This document shows, in pieces, positions 45,222 through 54,091 of a DNA stretch of 64,000 bases. The number at the start of each line of letters is the position of its first letter. Positions within the stretch are counted from its first letter, which is position 1. The notes under the pieces are model-generated. The model made no database searches. It saw only the letters and a list, made by a program, of their open reading frames with translations, and was not told the origin of the DNA. The stretch is from NCBI RefSeq assembly GCF_014196915.1, contig NZ_JACIEP010000009.1:124001-188000 (forward strand), read 5' to 3'. The translations under genes were made by a program, and so were the position numbers. The stretch comes from Dysgonomonas hofstadii. Its GTDB lineage: Bacteria > Bacteroidota > Bacteroidia > Bacteroidales > Dysgonomonadaceae.

Positions 45222-45378
45222 AGATAATTACTTAATTAGCTGATTCCAAGTATAAAGATATAGAATACTCTTTTATTATAGTGAATAAATGCTAAAAAAT
45301 AATCAATATAATTTTTCTAACAGCTTGATTATATAGAAAAGGGGAGAATATACTTACTCTTTTATCTGCCTCATTCTG

Positions 45379-45386
45379 TATATTTG
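45379..45386 (+). promoter_or_regulatory. promoter core upstream of ABM-domain gene
   Basis: TATATTTG is an exact -7 core, 39 bases before the ATG at 45425. No -33 TTTG at the expected distance. Confidence 0.5.
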
Positions 45387-45424
45387 TAGGGAGAAATAAG
45401 TATCTGTAAATAATAATTCAAACA

Positions 45425-45712
45425 ATGATAAAAGTTATAGCCGAAGATTTTATTAAAGAAGAGTATCTGGAAATCGTAAAACCTCTTTATGCTGAATTAG
45501 TTGCTAAGACTAAACTGGAAAAAGATTGTATAGATTATAACCTTTATATAGATCAGGACGATAAAACACACTTTATCTTCATTGAAGAGTGGCCGGATCA
45601 TGATGCATTGGACAGACATTGTCAGACAGAGCATTTCAGACAGCTTGTTCCCCAGATTAATAAACACCAATCCAAAGAGTGCGAATTTACGATTATGGAT
45701 ATTTTTCAATAG
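45425..45712 (+). CDS. antibiotic biosynthesis monooxygenase (ABM/YgiN-like) domain protein
   Basis: 95 residues in the ferredoxin-like dimeric alpha-beta barrel pattern of ABM proteins: MIKVIAEDFIKEEYLEIVKP, CIDYNLYIDQDDKTHFIFIE and EWPDHDALDRHCQTEHFRQL. Members act as cofactor-independent monooxygenases on quinols or as sugar-phosphate binding proteins (LsrG), so the reaction is open. It starts divergently from hxsA and is followed after eight bases by the HD-domain gene, probably in one operon. Confidence 0.85.
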   Translation: MIKVIAEDFIKEEYLEIVKPLYAELVAKTKLEKDCIDYNLYIDQDDKTHFIFIEEWPDHDALDRHCQTEHFRQLVPQINKHQSKECEFTIMDIFQ

Positions 45713-45720
45713 GTAAAAGG

Positions 45721-46320
45721 ATGGATAATAAAGATATTCTAATAAAAGCGCAGGAATATATAAAAGATATTTTTCTCAAAGAAGGAACGGGACACGATTA
45801 TTATCATATAGAACGTGTAGTTATTAATACCCGAAAGATTTTGCAAACAGAACATGCAGATAGCTTTCTGGTTGAACTGGCAGCTTGGTTGCATGATCTT
45901 GGCGATCATAAACTCCATAATGGGGTGGATAAGTCAGAGGAGTTAATCAGCATATTTCTTAAATCCTTGGCTATTGAACAATCAATTATAGACAGAGTTG
46001 TCGAGATTGTTTCTCAGGTTTCTTTCAGTAAAGGAAATAAACCTTCGTCCATAGAAGCAGAAATTGTACAAGATGCAGATCGTTTGGATGCTATCGGAGC
46101 AATTGGTATTGCACGCTGTTTCGCATATGGTGGTAGTAAGAATCGAATTCTATATAGTCCTGATGAAAAAGAGAAAGAGAATTCAAGTATTCACCACTTT
46201 TATGATAAGTTGTTTAAACTAAAGGATCTGATGAATACTGAATCGGCTAAGCTGATAGCAGCAAAGCGTCATTCATTTATGGAAGAATATATCGCTGAAT
46301 TTTACAGAGAAGTTCAATAA
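45721..46320 (+). CDS. HD-domain phosphohydrolase (YedJ-like)
   Basis: 199 residues from the ATG at 45721, eight bases past the previous stop; an upstream in-frame Met lies inside the preceding gene and is rejected. Metal-binding residues are clear: GTGHDYYHIERV, AAWLHDLGDHKLHNG (HD pair) and AEIVQDADRLDAIGAIGIAR (final Asp). This family hydrolyses phosphomonoesters of nucleotides or related compounds in the cytoplasm; the substrate is unknown. The island also carries a NUDIX gene next to it, so the two may form a small nucleotide-cleaning pair. Confidence 0.9.
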   Translation: MDNKDILIKAQEYIKDIFLKEGTGHDYYHIERVVINTRKILQTEHADSFLVELAAWLHDLGDHKLHNGVDKSEELISIFLKSLAIEQSIIDRVVEIVSQVSFSKGNKPSSIEAEIVQDADRLDAIGAIGIARCFAYGGSKNRILYSPDEKEKENSSIHHFYDKLFKLKDLMNTESAKLIAAKRHSFMEEYIAEFYREVQ

Positions 46321-46412
46321 GAATGTAATTAAGTCCATCTTACTTTGACTTAATATAATTTAAAGACAAAGCAATTTTTCAATCATTAGACTATAATAAA
46401 AAAAGGATAAGA

Positions 46413-46817
46413 ATGATATTATTAACAGCAGGACTGGTTGTTACAAAGAACAATCAATTGCTTTTAGCATACAGTAATAATAAGAATGCATGGTATCTGC
46501 CTGGAGGAAAAGTAGATAAAGGGGAAACACCTAAAGAAGCGCTTATTAGAGAAATTAGGGAGGAATTAAACATTGATTTACAACCCGACAAAATTGAAAG
46601 TTACAAACATATTTCAGCTCCGGCATACGGAGAAAGTCCTGAATTGATAATGGAACAGGACACTTTTCGATATGATTTAACAGAGAAGATACAGCCAAGC
46701 CATGAAATTGCAGCAGTGAAATTTTTCGACTTAGAGATGTATAAGCAGGAACCAGCTCAGGTCCCCGGTGTATTAAAGGTTTTTGCACTATTGAAAGAAG
46801 ATGACATAATTTTATAA
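46413..46817 (+). CDS. NUDIX hydrolase
   Basis: 134 residues. The Nudix box is complete at about residues 31-54: GGKVDKGETPKEALIREIRE followed by ELNI. The N-terminal strand is LLTAGLVVTKNNQLLLAYSN. Such enzymes cleave nucleoside diphosphates linked to other groups; MutT-like or ADP-ribose-type substrates cannot be told apart here. It follows the HD gene by 92 bases on the same strand. The pair could reset nucleotide pools, for example in stress, though this is inference. Confidence 0.92.
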   Translation: MILLTAGLVVTKNNQLLLAYSNNKNAWYLPGGKVDKGETPKEALIREIREELNIDLQPDKIESYKHISAPAYGESPELIMEQDTFRYDLTEKIQPSHEIAAVKFFDLEMYKQEPAQVPGVLKVFALLKEDDIIL

Positions 46818-46992
46818 AATGGAATGTACTAATTAATTAAAAAAGCATTCGAGGGGATCGGCATTTATGTCAATTTTGATAAAATTGGTTTTCGAAGCCG
46901 CTACCGTAATTAACAAATAATAAAAGAAGAAGGAGTACAATGGGGAAATCCTGCTATTTTCCATTTACTTTTGATAATATAAGAGATACCAC

Positions 46993-47784
46993 ATGATAGA
47001 TGCTAAAACCAATTCAAAAGAAAATGAACAGAGGTTGTTGTATAAATATCTCGACATAAATGGTGCAAAAGCAATGCTTTTAAACAGTAATTTGCAGTTT
47101 ACCAATGCTACGAAATTTAATGATCCGTTTGATTGTCATCCGGCGCTTATAGATTTTTCTAAAATTACTACCGAACAAGCTTATCCTTGGGGAAAAGAAA
47201 ACACTATTTCGTTAAAAATTAATCCATACGAAAGAAATAGAGATGAAGCATGGATTTGTTGTCTTTCAAAAGTATTTGATTCAATATTGATGTGGAGTTA
47301 CTACAATAAACATGAGGGCGTTTGCATCGGAGTGGATGTTCAAAATATCGAACTATACATTAACTATATGCTTGGAACAATGGTTTTTCCACCTTATGAG
47401 GTAGAATATAAGGATATTATCGAGAAACCAGATTTTTTTGCAGGGAAGAAAGATTTTTTTCTTTATCAGATATTAACGAAAGGCAAAGAATGGGCACACG
47501 AACAAGAGGTCAGAATGTTTATTTTTGGTCCTAATATGATATGTATGGATATGCATCTGCCTTATGAACCCAAAGACGAGAACGAAGTGATTGATTGGAA
47601 AGAAGTTCGCGCTTATCCGACAATTGGTACTGAGTGTTTTGCTGCTCTCTATTTGGGTGTAAATATCAGTCGAGAAGATAGAGAAGAGATAACTTTGTTA
47701 GCCAGAAAATTAAACTCAGATATTCGGGTTTATCAAATGTCGATAAATCCGAATGTATTCAAGTTGGATTTTGAACTGATCTGA
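46993..47784 (+). CDS. DUF2971 family protein
   Basis: 263 residues. The N-terminus YKYLDINGAKAMLLNSNLQF and NATKFNDPFDCHP is the DUF2971 hallmark; CLSKVFDSILMWSYYNKHEG and the later KEWAHEQEVRMFIFG follow in the usual order. The fold is suspected to be ADP-ribosyltransferase-like, and members often travel in mobile elements, but no function is established. A weak leader of 175 bases with a possible remnant frame (KKAFEGIGIYVNFDKIGF) precedes it. Confidence 0.85.
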   Translation: MIDAKTNSKENEQRLLYKYLDINGAKAMLLNSNLQFTNATKFNDPFDCHPALIDFSKITTEQAYPWGKENTISLKINPYERNRDEAWICCLSKVFDSILMWSYYNKHEGVCIGVDVQNIELYINYMLGTMVFPPYEVEYKDIIEKPDFFAGKKDFFLYQILTKGKEWAHEQEVRMFIFGPNMICMDMHLPYEPKDENEVIDWKEVRAYPTIGTECFAALYLGVNISREDREEITLLARKLNSDIRVYQMSINPNVFKLDFELI

Positions 47785-48154
47785 GTCAATCATAGCTAAT
47801 GTCATTCTTTAGCAAAAGAAGAAATAATTCCATCGGAAAAGATCCGTATTTTTCCAATTCTTCCATTATCACAGAATTACTTCCACTTTTGCATTAATCT
47901 ATAACAATTTCACGGTGGAATATCTATACGTTTATCAAAATTGTTAATTTACTTTCTCTTTTTGGCAAAAAACACCAATAGTGAAATATTTCACAACCTA
48001 TTGATTATTAATTAACAAATTGGAATATTGAGTTGAAAAGGGTAGTAGATAAGGTAACGTTAGCTATTAATAATAATGGTTTTTACACCCAAAAGTACAG
48101 ACATAAAAAAACAGTTACTATTCGTAACTGTTTAATTTATTACGGAGGAAGGAG
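47785..48154. other. convergent intergenic region with terminator hairpin
   Basis: About 370 AT-rich bases between convergent genes. AAACAGTTAC (48109-48118) and GTAACTGTTT (48124-48133) form a five-base-loop hairpin with A and T runs either side, a likely bidirectional terminator. Nothing else was recognised. Confidence 0.6.
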
Positions 48155-48670
48155 CTATTGCTCCTCTTCTTCATTTTGTATATATCCGACACGTTTTCGT
48201 GGTTTACTTTCCTGTTCTCTAGTAGTGGCTAATTCTGTCAGAGCCTGATATATCTCATTAAACTGCATATTGGTTTCGAGCATAAATGTTTCTAACTTTT
48301 GATTAAGTTCTGCATAGCCTAAAGCAAACTTTCTTAACGTAACAAAAGCTCTAATTATTGAGATATTTACCTGAATAGCCAAAGGGCTGTTCAATACACT
48401 GGATAATTGCGCTATACCTTGTTCTGTAAAAGCAAAAGGTAGATAGCGTGTTCCTCCCCAATTTGAGGTGCCAAAATTGCACCTCAAGATTTCCCATTCA
48501 TCCGCTGTCAGTTCAAACATAAAATCGTCAGGGAATCTTTCAATATTCCGTTTGACCGCTCTTTTCAGATTTTTGTTTTCTACCTGATACAGTTCTGCCA
48601 GATCAAAATCAAGCATGATACGCATGCCTCTTATTTCGAATATCTTATTCTGAATAATCTGTAGTTCCAT
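48155..48670 (-). CDS. ORF6N-domain protein
   Basis: 171 residues. The N-terminal 90 residues match the ORF6N domain: IFEIRGMRIMLDFDLAELYQ, LKRAVKRNIERFPDDFMFEL and LPFAFTEQGIAQLSSVLNS. A helical tail ends in a charged stretch (RVGYIQNEEEEQ). ORF6N proteins are common phage- and island-encoded DNA-binding or antirepressor-like proteins. It forms a minus-strand pair with the RhuM-type gene next to the integrase, consistent with mobile-element housekeeping. Confidence 0.9.
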   Translation of the reverse strand: MELQIIQNKIFEIRGMRIMLDFDLAELYQVENKNLKRAVKRNIERFPDDFMFELTADEWEILRCNFGTSNWGGTRYLPFAFTEQGIAQLSSVLNSPLAIQVNISIIRAFVTLRKFALGYAELNQKLETFMLETNMQFNEIYQALTELATTREQESKPRKRVGYIQNEEEEQ

Positions 48671-48671
48671 C

Positions 48672-49091
48672 TCAATTCAAAGTTTTAAGTGAAGTCTTTC
48701 CTGTGTTGGTCTCAAATACCACGATTATTTCATGTTGCTTTTTCTCTTTGCTATATTCCCGAAAAGCATTCAATACCCATTCCCGAAAAGTTTTAGTGTA
48801 TAAAGATTGAATACGGAAACTCAAGAAAATGACAACCTCTAAATTATAATAGGTGCGAATATATTCTTCTTTTTCATTTCGGCTATACCTGTATTCTTTT
48901 GTTACATTCGGTTCTTTCAATAAATCTTCTTTAAATATAACTTTGAGGTGCTTGTTAACTGTCGCGGCATATACTCCCAACAGATCAGCAATTTCATTTA
49001 CTGTCATCCAGACTGTACCATCTACTATTTTTACTTCAACAATGGGCTTATTGGAGTCTATGTCTCTGAATTTTATATATCCTGTTTCCAT
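48672..49091 (-). CDS. RhuM-like protein
   Basis: 139 residues. DGTVWMTVNEIADLLGVYAA and TVNKHLKVIFKEDLL form a helix-turn-helix-like start, then YYNLEVVIFLSFRIQSLYTK and FREWVLNAFREYS, the pattern of the RhuM / virulence-related family. This copy is shorter than typical RhuM proteins (about 330 residues), so it contains mainly the N-terminal domain. It lies between the ORF6N gene (one base) and the integrase (10 bases) in one operon. Possibly a regulatory protein for the island; function unproven. Confidence 0.8.
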   Translation of the reverse strand: METGYIKFRDIDSNKPIVEVKIVDGTVWMTVNEIADLLGVYAATVNKHLKVIFKEDLLKEPNVTKEYRYSRNEKEEYIRTYYNLEVVIFLSFRIQSLYTKTFREWVLNAFREYSKEKKQHEIIVVFETNTGKTSLKTLN

Positions 49092-49101
49092 AATTTAAGT
49101 T

Positions 49102-50334
49102 TTATTGATTTACGGCAAATTTATCACTAAGTCCTTTTACTTTTGAAGCAAAATCATCCATGTCGTTACTTATCTTAGAATCTGTGATACGGGCATATAT
49201 TTGAGTTGTTCGAATATTAGTATGCCCCAGCATCTTACTTACACTCTCAATCGATACTCCCTTAGAAAGAGTCAAAGTGGCAAATGTGTGCCGGGCTAGG
49301 TGGAAGCTCAACTCCTTATCAATTCCACATAAAGAGCCAATTTCCTTCAAATATGCATTTACCTTTTGATTACTTGGAACCGGAAGTACACGATCATCAG
49401 ATAATGCTCCCTCATATTTATTCAGGATTTTTTGAGGAATATCAAGCAAAGGAATAGTAAAAGCCACCCCTGTCTTTTCTCTTTTACCTATTAACCATAA
49501 TTTGTCATCAAATGATATACGAATATTTTCTTTCCGCAGATTTTTTACATCAATGTAAGCCAACCCGCAAAAACATGAGAAAATAAAAATATCCCGAATC
49601 TGATCCAGGCGCTTTATCGTTATCTTCTTGTTGATGATAGACTCAATTTCTTTTTGTGTTAAATAACCCCGATCGACTTTCTTAATCCTGATCTTATAAT
49701 TTATAAACGGATCACTCTTTAACCAGCCATTATTCCTAGCTATAAGAACAATTCGTTTGAAAAACTGCATAAATTTGGCTGTTGTATTCGGATTACATCC
49801 AGCTGTGGTCAAGAGGTAAACCTCAAAATCAGTTATAAAAATAAAGTCGATTTCTTTTAAGGCAACATCCGAACGGTTGTATTTTTCTTTGATGAAAGAA
49901 GTCAGATGCTTTCTGGTAACTTCGTATTTTTGGTAAGTAGCCTTACTTTTATTTATGCCGATCAGTTTCTCAACATCTTCATTATGCTTCCTAAAAAGAT
50001 CAAGCAGCATCTGCTGTTGAATTTCAACACCAAAGAAGATATTCTTAATACGTTCAGGGGTAACAGAAACTTCTCTTTCGAGTAGTTCTCTGTAAATCTT
50101 AGTCATCGTTGCTTTGATACTATCAAGCACTGAGTTTGTGTTAATGACTTCCTGTGTTTTTCCGACAAGTTTACCTGCCGTTACATTCCATAATTTAGGA
50201 TCAACATCAACCTTTGTTCCAAACTGGATCGATTTTCCATTAACGGTAATTCGTCCCATAACCGGCATCTTGCCGTTTGCTTTTAATCCATTCTTTTTTC
50301 CATAAAAAAGGATACTGAATGTCGTCTTTTTCAT
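49102..50334 (-). CDS. int: island tyrosine integrase
   Basis: 410 residues with the Bacteroidota integrase arm domain (TTFSILFYGKKNGLKANGKM; PVMGRITVNGK), core-binding domain and catalytic domain: Arg region IFSCFCGLAYIDVKNLRKEN (the usual Arg is replaced or shifted in this motif), the LARHTFATLTLS Arg-His box and MLGHTNIRTTQIYARI with the Tyr nucleophile. It lies 270 bases from the tRNA-Ser gene and reads away from it, the normal position for an integrase using a tRNA 3' end. Repeats at 50433-50478 are its probable binding sites. Start fits the family N-terminus. Confidence 0.93.
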   Translation of the reverse strand: MKKTTFSILFYGKKNGLKANGKMPVMGRITVNGKSIQFGTKVDVDPKLWNVTAGKLVGKTQEVINTNSVLDSIKATMTKIYRELLEREVSVTPERIKNIFFGVEIQQQMLLDLFRKHNEDVEKLIGINKSKATYQKYEVTRKHLTSFIKEKYNRSDVALKEIDFIFITDFEVYLLTTAGCNPNTTAKFMQFFKRIVLIARNNGWLKSDPFINYKIRIKKVDRGYLTQKEIESIINKKITIKRLDQIRDIFIFSCFCGLAYIDVKNLRKENIRISFDDKLWLIGKREKTGVAFTIPLLDIPQKILNKYEGALSDDRVLPVPSNQKVNAYLKEIGSLCGIDKELSFHLARHTFATLTLSKGVSIESVSKMLGHTNIRTTQIYARITDSKISNDMDDFASKVKGLSDKFAVNQ

Positions 50335-50432
50335 AACTCAAAATTTAATTTCAAAAATACATTCAACAATCAAATAATGAGATAAATACAGACTTCCAAA
50401 AATAGACTTTAAACTGCCTAAATCAGACAAAT

Positions 50433-50478
50433 CGTAACCTATTTTGATTTTTTGACAATAGGTTACGAATAGGTTACG
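50433..50478. repeat. inverted and tandem 11-bp repeats, probable integrase-binding sites
   Basis: CGTAACCTATT (50433-50443) is inverted relative to AATAGGTTACG (50457-50467), which is immediately repeated (50468-50478). They sit between the integrase start and the tRNA. The layout is preserved, with mismatches, at 27185-27230. Confidence 0.7.
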
Positions 50479-50533
50479 CAGCTATGTCAAAAAATGGCTT
50501 TTTTATGGCTTCTATATGAAATGGGGATAAACG

Positions 50534-50572
50534 AAAAAGTCCCACAAATCACTGATTTGTAGGACTTTTCTT
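50534..50572 (-). terminator. terminator of tRNA-Ser
   Basis: A hairpin with AAAAAGTCC plus ACAAATC (50534-50550) pairing with GATTTGT plus GGACTTTT (50554-50569), one internal mismatch, and a T tract on the minus strand after it. A degenerate copy lies at 27288-27321. Confidence 0.75.
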
Positions 50573-50602
50573 GTTTTTGGCTTATTTTGTCTTAGCCTTT
50601 CC

Positions 50603-50688
<86 letters not shown>

Positions 50689-50817
50689 AGTGCATTCAAG
50701 CACGCAGCTTTCCTTCAAAAGCGATGCAAATGTAGGAGTTTTTTTTGTTTCCCCAAACAAATTCAGAAACTTTTATTTATATAATTTATAACGATCTATT
50801 TTTCAAGACCTAATAAT

Positions 50818-52080
50818 TCATACTATATAACGCCCCAGATCACTATCCGGGTCTAACACCGTAAAATCCAATCCGTACTCTACCATACGGGCTACCAGAT
50901 TATTATATTCATCTATAGTTTCCAGCTCAATGCCAACAAGAGCAGGCCCATTCTCCTTTTCATTTTTTTTCATATACTCGAACCGGACAATATCATCCCG
51001 TTCACCCAATACTTTATTCACAAAATCCTTTAAAGCATTTGCCCGCTGAGGAAAACGGATTATGAAATAATGTTTCAACTGCTCAAAAATAAGCGAACGC
51101 TCCTTTATTTCTTGCATACGATCTATATCATTATTACTCCCGCTAACAATGCAAACCACATTTTTTCCTCTTATTTCCGGTGCATAATGATTCAATGCTG
51201 CAATACTCAATGCGCCAGCCGGTTCTACAACAACAGCATTCTCGTTATATAATTTCAAGATAGTAGAACAGACCTCTCCTTCAGGAACCAAGCAAATATC
51301 GTCGACAACCTCCCGGCAAATATCATAGGTTATATTCCCTACCCGTTTCACGGCTGCCCCGTCCACAAATTTATCGATATGCACCAAAGTTACCGGATGT
51401 CCGGCCTTAAATGCCGATTTCAAACTGGGAGCACCCTCAGGTTCGACGGCAATTATTTTTGTATCGGGAGAATATTTTTTGATATAAGCCCCAACCCCTG
51501 AACATAAGCCGCCGCCGCCAACCGGGATAAAAACATAATCTATCCGGGTTTCTCCCATCTGTTTCAGTATATCAATGCCGATAGTACCCTGCCCCTCAAT
51601 TATCCGCACATCATCGAACGGAGGAATAAACGTCATCCCATTCGACTCTGTATATTCTTTTGCAGCTTGTGCACAATCATCGAATGTATCGCCTGTAAGT
51701 ACAATCTCGATATAGCCGTTACCAAACATTTTGGTCTGCTTTACTTTTTGCCTTGGTGTAATCTTCGGCATAAAAACCACACCCTTTATTCCAAGTTTAT
51801 TGCAGCTATATGCAAAACCCTGAGCATGATTGCCCGCACTGGCGCAGACCACCCCTTTAGCCAGAATTTCTTTATCGAGACTATAAATCATATTATAAGC
51901 GCCTCTTAATTTATAGGAACGTACAACCTGTAAGTCTTCCCTTTTGAGGTATATATTCGACTCGAAATATTGCGACAGCGTATTTATATATTGCAACGGG
52001 GTTTCTTTCACGACATCTTTTATGCGCTTTTGTGCTCCAATTATATCAAGATTATATTTCTCGACTATATTATATTTCAT
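50818..52080 (-). CDS. ilvA: threonine ammonia-lyase (threonine dehydratase)
   Basis: 420 residues. The pyridoxal-phosphate lysine is Lys57 in LQVVRSYKLRGAYNM, with the glycine loop VFIPVGGGGLCSG and ASAGNHAQGFAYSC typical of fold II. The C-terminal about 80 residues form one ACT-like regulatory domain (HYFIIRFPQRANALKDFVNK). The enzyme makes 2-oxobutanoate from threonine, the first step to isoleucine. The single ACT-like domain matches the shorter biosynthetic form common in Bacteroidota. A strong promoter lies upstream. It is likely chromosomal backbone next to the tRNA. Confidence 0.93.
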   Translation of the reverse strand: MKYNIVEKYNLDIIGAQKRIKDVVKETPLQYINTLSQYFESNIYLKREDLQVVRSYKLRGAYNMIYSLDKEILAKGVVCASAGNHAQGFAYSCNKLGIKGVVFMPKITPRQKVKQTKMFGNGYIEIVLTGDTFDDCAQAAKEYTESNGMTFIPPFDDVRIIEGQGTIGIDILKQMGETRIDYVFIPVGGGGLCSGVGAYIKKYSPDTKIIAVEPEGAPSLKSAFKAGHPVTLVHIDKFVDGAAVKRVGNITYDICREVVDDICLVPEGEVCSTILKLYNENAVVVEPAGALSIAALNHYAPEIRGKNVVCIVSGSNNDIDRMQEIKERSLIFEQLKHYFIIRFPQRANALKDFVNKVLGERDDIVRFEYMKKNEKENGPALVGIELETIDEYNNLVARMVEYGLDFTVLDPDSDLGRYIV

Positions 52081-52109
52081 ATAGATATATTTTCATCATT
52101 AATTACAAA

Positions 52110-52143
52110 CAAAGGTAACAGATTTAGGCCAACACATAACAAA
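52110..52143 (-). promoter_or_regulatory. promoter of the threonine ammonia-lyase gene
   Basis: Exact TACCTTTG -7 core on the minus strand (52117-52110) and exact TTTG at -33 (52143-52140), with consensus spacing. The ATG follows at 52080. Confidence 0.75.
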
Positions 52144-52232
52144 ACAAATCATTTAATATTTAAACACATCAAGGGTCTGTTTAAATTCCACCTTCATAAA
52201 TCAGCCTCCGGCAAACCTACTGTATCACTTTT

Positions 52233-52545
52233 ATTTTAACAAAAAAGTTACAAAGATTACACTTTTGCAGCATTTAGCTATTAGTTTATAGCTAATAGCT
52301 TTTTAACTAAAACCTGGCAAAACTTACACATCTTTTTTCTCCCTTCTTAATCAATTGCCTCCTGCTTTAGCTGGAGGATGAAAATAATAAAAGAAATGTC
52401 TTTTGTATTCCTCCAACTAAAGCAGGAGGCAATTGATATTTTAACTAAAACAGTACAAACCGTACACTTTTCCCACTATTTCAATAATCTCCCGTTCTTC
52501 CGGATTTGCAATCCGGAAGTTTTTAAGTGCGGATTTTAGATCCGC
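52233..52545. repeat. cluster of hairpins and short direct repeats (REP-like patch)
   Basis: Three similar units begin TTTTAACAAAA/TTTTAACTAAAA and end in an ACAC-T-rich stretch (from about 52235, 52301 and 52439). Among them lie AGCTATTAG/CTAATAGCT (52276-52284/52292-52300), a 28-base inverted repeat with one mismatch (52351-52378/52409-52436, 30-base loop), CTTCCGGATT/AATCCGGAAG (52497-52506/52510-52519) and GCGGAT/ATCCGC (52529-52534/52540-52545). No gene. It resembles REP-type or miniature-element sequence. Confidence 0.7.
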
Positions 52546-52752
52546 TATGTATATAAATCATCGGATTACAACCAACGGTCAACAGAGAGAAACATAGTTA
52601 AATCTCAAAAAACGAAAAACTTGTTTACTTGTATCTCGTTTACTTGTCAACTTTATTTATTTCAAAGATCACTTCTACTGCCTGCTGCCTACCGACTACT
52701 GTCTACTCAAAATACTATAGATAAATATTCAAGAAATTCATTAACCTCAATA

Positions 52753-53109
52753 CTATCCCCGATCATGCCAATCATAAAGACAATACCTACATTGTTTCGC
52801 ATAAGGAGTACGAGCCCGTTTTCCGCATTCAGGACAGTAGTTAAAGAAAACCTTATTCTCATATTTTGAAAGAATACGTTGTGTAATACTAAATTCAAAA
52901 GCATCTCTTCCATCTTTTACCAAATACTCAAATGTTTGATTACCTGAAATCCATCCCGATTCTTTAAGGATACCATTTGTTTGAAGAACCATTCCTGAAT
53001 TTAAGTCACCTTTCTCAAGGTAGCTATACATGCATTTTATTGCGAGGTTATCTTTTCCTAAACAATCGCTATAATACTTTATAATATATTCTATTTTTTC
53101 TTTGTCCAT
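52753..53109 (-). CDS. small hypothetical protein with C-terminal zinc ribbon
   Basis: 118 residues. The C-terminus has two Cys pairs, FNYCPECGKRARTPYAKQCR and then YC, the pattern of a zinc ribbon or rubredoxin-like knuckle. The N-terminal part is acidic and helical (DKEKIEYIIKYYSDCLGKDN). I do not recognise a family. It starts four bases after the stop of the upstream exported-protein gene, so the two are probably one transcript, though one is exported and the other appears cytoplasmic. Confidence 0.6.
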   Translation of the reverse strand: MDKEKIEYIIKYYSDCLGKDNLAIKCMYSYLEKGDLNSGMVLQTNGILKESGWISGNQTFEYLVKDGRDAFEFSITQRILSKYENKVFFNYCPECGKRARTPYAKQCRYCLYDWHDRG

Positions 53110-53113
53110 AATA

Positions 53114-53983
53114 TTATAAATTCCCTGATTTCCAATTTCTCCAATGATTATTTGGTTCTTGTGTCGGTTTCCAATAAGAAGAATCCTGCGTTACCAATAT
53201 TTTAGCAATTAGTTGAAATAATTCCTGTTTGCTGGGCAATGTTTTTTTATCATAAAAACTAGAGAAATGAAATTTATTCAAAGTCATTATCTTGGAGAGA
53301 TTACGGGGAATATTTGTTCGGATATCTGTTTCTGTAGCCTGAACAACATCTGGCTGTGTGTCATGTATATATCTTATAAGACCTCCATAACTTAGCAGAT
53401 TTCGCGGATTCTCAAATTCACCTGCGACACCCATCTCAGCATATAATACCGGATCATACTTCAAATTAACAACGCGATTTCTCACTTTTACCGAAGTAAT
53501 TGTATCACTAATTAATTCAAATTGTTCCATTTCGCTTCCCTGTCTGTTCCTTATACGTTCGTATTCTTCTCCTGTAACAAGATAAATATATTTGGTATTG
53601 GCAATTGAAGTATATGGAACTGGAACATGTTCTTCATATCTTTCAATTATATAGTCTACACAATTTCCTATATAGTCAAGTGCTATTGTAGCATATCCTC
53701 CTCTATTCTGATAGCCACTCTTTTCGAACACTATAGCCCAATCTAAAGAATCTGCATACAAATGAATCCTGCTTCCTGCCGTTTCGCAATAGCCATGTTC
53801 CAGATCGAGGAAGAAATTATATTTTATAACAGACTTATCGGCTACAGGAAAATACATTCCGGGGTGGTGATTAAAAGCCAAATCCAATTCATTTAATATT
53901 CTTTCCTCTGTAAAAGGTACTTTATCAGCCATAGTGTTACACATAATAAAAAACGGAAGAAACAAAATAGATATTCTTTTCAT
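53114..53983 (-). CDS. exported hypothetical protein
   Basis: 289 residues from the start at 53983 (MKRISILFLPFFIMCNTMAD), which gives a clean signal peptide; the longer frame to 54007 runs into the promoter core at 54005-54012. The mature protein is mixed alpha/beta (NELDLAFNHHPGMYFPVADK; YGGLIRYIHDTQPDVVQATE) without a recognised catalytic motif. Paired with the zinc-ribbon gene downstream and divergent from the lipoprotein gene at 54092. Function unknown. Confidence 0.65.
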   Translation of the reverse strand: MKRISILFLPFFIMCNTMADKVPFTEERILNELDLAFNHHPGMYFPVADKSVIKYNFFLDLEHGYCETAGSRIHLYADSLDWAIVFEKSGYQNRGGYATIALDYIGNCVDYIIERYEEHVPVPYTSIANTKYIYLVTGEEYERIRNRQGSEMEQFELISDTITSVKVRNRVVNLKYDPVLYAEMGVAGEFENPRNLLSYGGLIRYIHDTQPDVVQATETDIRTNIPRNLSKIMTLNKFHFSSFYDKKTLPSKQELFQLIAKILVTQDSSYWKPTQEPNNHWRNWKSGNL

Positions 53984-54004
53984 AGCCTGAAAATATTTAG
54001 AATA

Positions 54005-54061
54005 CAAATATAATTTTCAATACTTAATATTTCTTAATATGCAAATAAAAAACTATCTTTG
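54005..54061. promoter_or_regulatory. divergent promoter cores
   Basis: TATATTTG on the minus strand (54012-54005) serves the 53983 start; TATCTTTG on the plus strand (54054-54061) serves the gene at 54092. Both match TAnnTTTG exactly; -33 elements are weak. Confidence 0.55.
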
Positions 54062-54091
54062 TTAAAACAAATATGCTTATAGAGGACAGAC

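Noticed and set aside
52351-52436. The 28-base inverted repeat as a second invertible promoter
   Set aside because: The loop is only 30 bases, too short for a promoter, and no recombinase is adjacent.
52233-52545. CRISPR array
   Set aside because: Repeat units differ in length and sequence and spacing is irregular; no cas genes in the window.
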